In this document: positions 42,251-43,145 of the stretch, piece after piece
Layout: the number at the start of each line of letters is the position of its first letter
Numbering within the stretch: position 1 is the first letter of the stretch
Assembly: GCA_902500825.1 (NCBI GenBank)
Contig: CABVRX010000030.1
Span: 1-43,145, forward strand
DNA: 43,145 nt
Origin: an uncultured Nitrospira sp.
GTDB lineage: Bacteria > Nitrospirota > Nitrospiria > Nitrospirales > Nitrospiraceae
Direction of reading: 5' to 3'
Notes under the pieces: model-generated
Told to the model about the DNA's origin: nothing
Database searches by the model: none
Seen by the model: the letters and a program-made list of their open reading frames with translations, nothing else
Translations under genes and position numbers: made by a program

Positions 42251-42894
42251 GCAAGCCTCGCGTACTCTTAGCGGATGACCATACGTTGGTGCTGGAAGGC
42301 TTCAAGAAGCTATTGGAAGCACATTGTCAGGTCGTGGGTTCCGTCGAAGACGGTCGGTCGTTGCTCGATGCGGCAAAACGATTGCGACCGGACATCGTGG
42401 TGTTGGATATTTCGATGCCGAAACTCAACGGCCTCGACGCGGCCCGCCGTTTGCGGAAGATTCTCCCGGAGACCCGATTGATTTTTGTCACGGTCCATGC
42501 CGATCAGGACTATGTCAATCAAGCATTCAAGGCCGGCGCATCCGCCTACCTTTTGAAACGATCGGCCGGGTCCGAGCTGTCTCAGGCTGTTGAGGCGGTG
42601 AGGAACGGCAATTATTACGTCACGTCTTTGATCGCAAAGGATCTCGTTCACTCCGCGATCTCTGAAACCGAACCCAGTTCCGGCGGCCAAGACCGCTTGC
42701 CGATGCGCCAGCGAGAAATCTTGCAACTGGTGGCCGAAGGATTGACCCTTAAAGAAATCGCGTCAACGCTCGGGCTCTCTCCAAAGACGGTCGAATATCA
42801 TAAGTCGAAGTTGATGGAACAGCTTGGTTTGCATACGACGGCTGAACTGACAAAGTACGCGCTGGCCCACGGCCTTACTCCTTCCTCCGAGTAA
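42247..42894 (+). CDS. NarL/LuxR-family response regulator
   Basis: The 215 residues have a receiver domain (LLADDHTLVLEGF with Asp10-Asp11, VVLDISMPKLNGLDAARR with phospho-Asp 54, FVTVHADQDY and LLKRSAGSEL) and a C-terminal LuxR helix-turn-helix (PMRQREILQLVAEGLTLKEI, then GLSPKTVEYHKSKLMEQLGL). It acts as a DNA-binding regulator downstream of the kinase gene. Its targets are unknown; the next gene, at 43081, is an obvious candidate but not proven. Confidence 0.95.
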   Translation: MSKPRVLLADDHTLVLEGFKKLLEAHCQVVGSVEDGRSLLDAAKRLRPDIVVLDISMPKLNGLDAARRLRKILPETRLIFVTVHADQDYVNQAFKAGASAYLLKRSAGSELSQAVEAVRNGNYYVTSLIAKDLVHSAISETEPSSGGQDRLPMRQREILQLVAEGLTLKEIASTLGLSPKTVEYHKSKLMEQLGLHTTAELTKYALAHGLTPSSE

Positions 42895-43080
42895 CCGACG
42901 CTCTTCATGTTCTGATCTCCCGACGAATTCCTTTCCAGTGGAATTTCCCTGGATATCTTAGGCAAGTGCCTTATAGCGCACGAAGTACTGTCCTGCTAGG
43001 TATGAGATCGATATATCAGTATACCCCTCTCAGAGTGCGGGCTCGCACCTTCGTGCGATCAGAAAAAGGAGGTTGAGAAC
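42895..43080 (+). promoter_or_regulatory. Upstream region of the 43081 gene, with small hairpins
   Basis: No gene is visible. GTGCGGGCTCGCAC near 43037-43050 forms a 5-bp hairpin and overlaps an alternative GCAC/GTGC pairing just after it. AAAGGAGG lies directly before the ATG at 43081, an exact Shine-Dalgarno. The region could carry the promoter controlled by the preceding regulator, but I cannot assign boxes. Confidence 0.35.
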
Positions 43081-43145
43081 ATGGCATCATCAAGTGATCG
43101 CGGGTATGACATCTCGCAGTGGTACGACTCGAAGCCGGTGAAGCT
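43081..43145 (+). CDS. Start of an unidentified gene, cut by window end
   Basis: The ATG at 43081 is preceded by AAAGGAGGTTGAGAAC, one of the strongest binding sites in the window. Only 21 complete codons are available; they begin MASSSDRGYDISQWYDSK and have no signal peptide. That is too short for assignment. Strong initiation suggests an abundant protein. Confidence 0.6.
   Translation, partial: MASSSDRGYDISQWYDSKPVK

Noticed and set aside
1..43145. CRISPR arrays, tRNA or rRNA genes
   Set aside because: I found no regularly spaced repeats, no tRNA cloverleaf end (GGTTCRANYCC with CCA context) and no rRNA-like sequence.

Overview
The window reads as a chromosomal segment of a Nitrospira-like bacterium (phylum Nitrospirota). 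This is an inference from gene content, moderate-to-high GC and a palindromic repeat of a kind I associate with Nitrospira genomes; no rRNA or ribosomal marker is present to prove it. Most genes are in tight head-to-tail groups with ATGA, TAATG or TGATG overlaps.

Layout. 1-3.5 kb is accessory: an exported lipoprotein gene broken by a frameshift, then a toxin-antitoxin patch (an unpaired CopG-like antitoxin and a complete higBA pair) bracketed by two 258-bp copies of the 3' end of a PilZ-domain gene. 3.5-12 kb is housekeeping on the minus strand: a MazG-like pyrophosphohydrolase, rmuC, then lytic transglycosylase - glycerate 2-kinase - an 875-residue dikinase with the rifampin-phosphotransferase type of architecture, followed by a family 5 uracil-DNA glycosylase (plus strand) and a short transaldolase. 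12-13.6 kb holds small exported or zinc-ribbon proteins. 13.5-21.6 kb is one long minus-strand biosynthetic operon, argD-argF-argG-argH-small lipoprotein-lysA-dapA-dapB, which joins the end of arginine synthesis (acetylornithine to arginine) to the diaminopimelate/lysine branch. 21.8-25.2 kb has a zinc-ribbon membrane protein, a phosphoglycerate mutase, an unrecognised small protein and a coiled-coil OmpA-type protein.

25.2-33 kb is the second accessory region and the most interesting one. Two related sigma-54-type promoters (GG-N10-GC), each with a dyad (CTGAATCTATTCAG or CTGAATCTTTTCAG) about 100 bp upstream, precede very small ORFs. They are followed by a three-gene exported cassette: a lipoprotein with a C-terminal beta-repeat domain, a lipoprotein with an alpha/beta-hydrolase (lipase) domain, and a secreted phospholipase A2-like protein with an intact CDEHDRCYG motif. 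Then come a Phd-like antitoxin whose RelE partner is frameshifted, a small lipoprotein, and a vapBC pair that looks leaderless.

33-43.1 kb: a Kup potassium transporter, a CrtX-like glycosyltransferase, a decayed IS3-type transposase, a zinc metallopeptidase translationally coupled to a Ddl-like ATP-grasp ligase, a low-molecular-weight phosphatase, a 122-bp inverted repeat, ttcA, a NarX/NarL-like two-component pair, and the first codons of a further gene cut by the window edge. The best candidates for an undescribed system are the lipolytic exported cassette, the ATP-grasp/metallopeptidase pair and the paired sigma-54 units.
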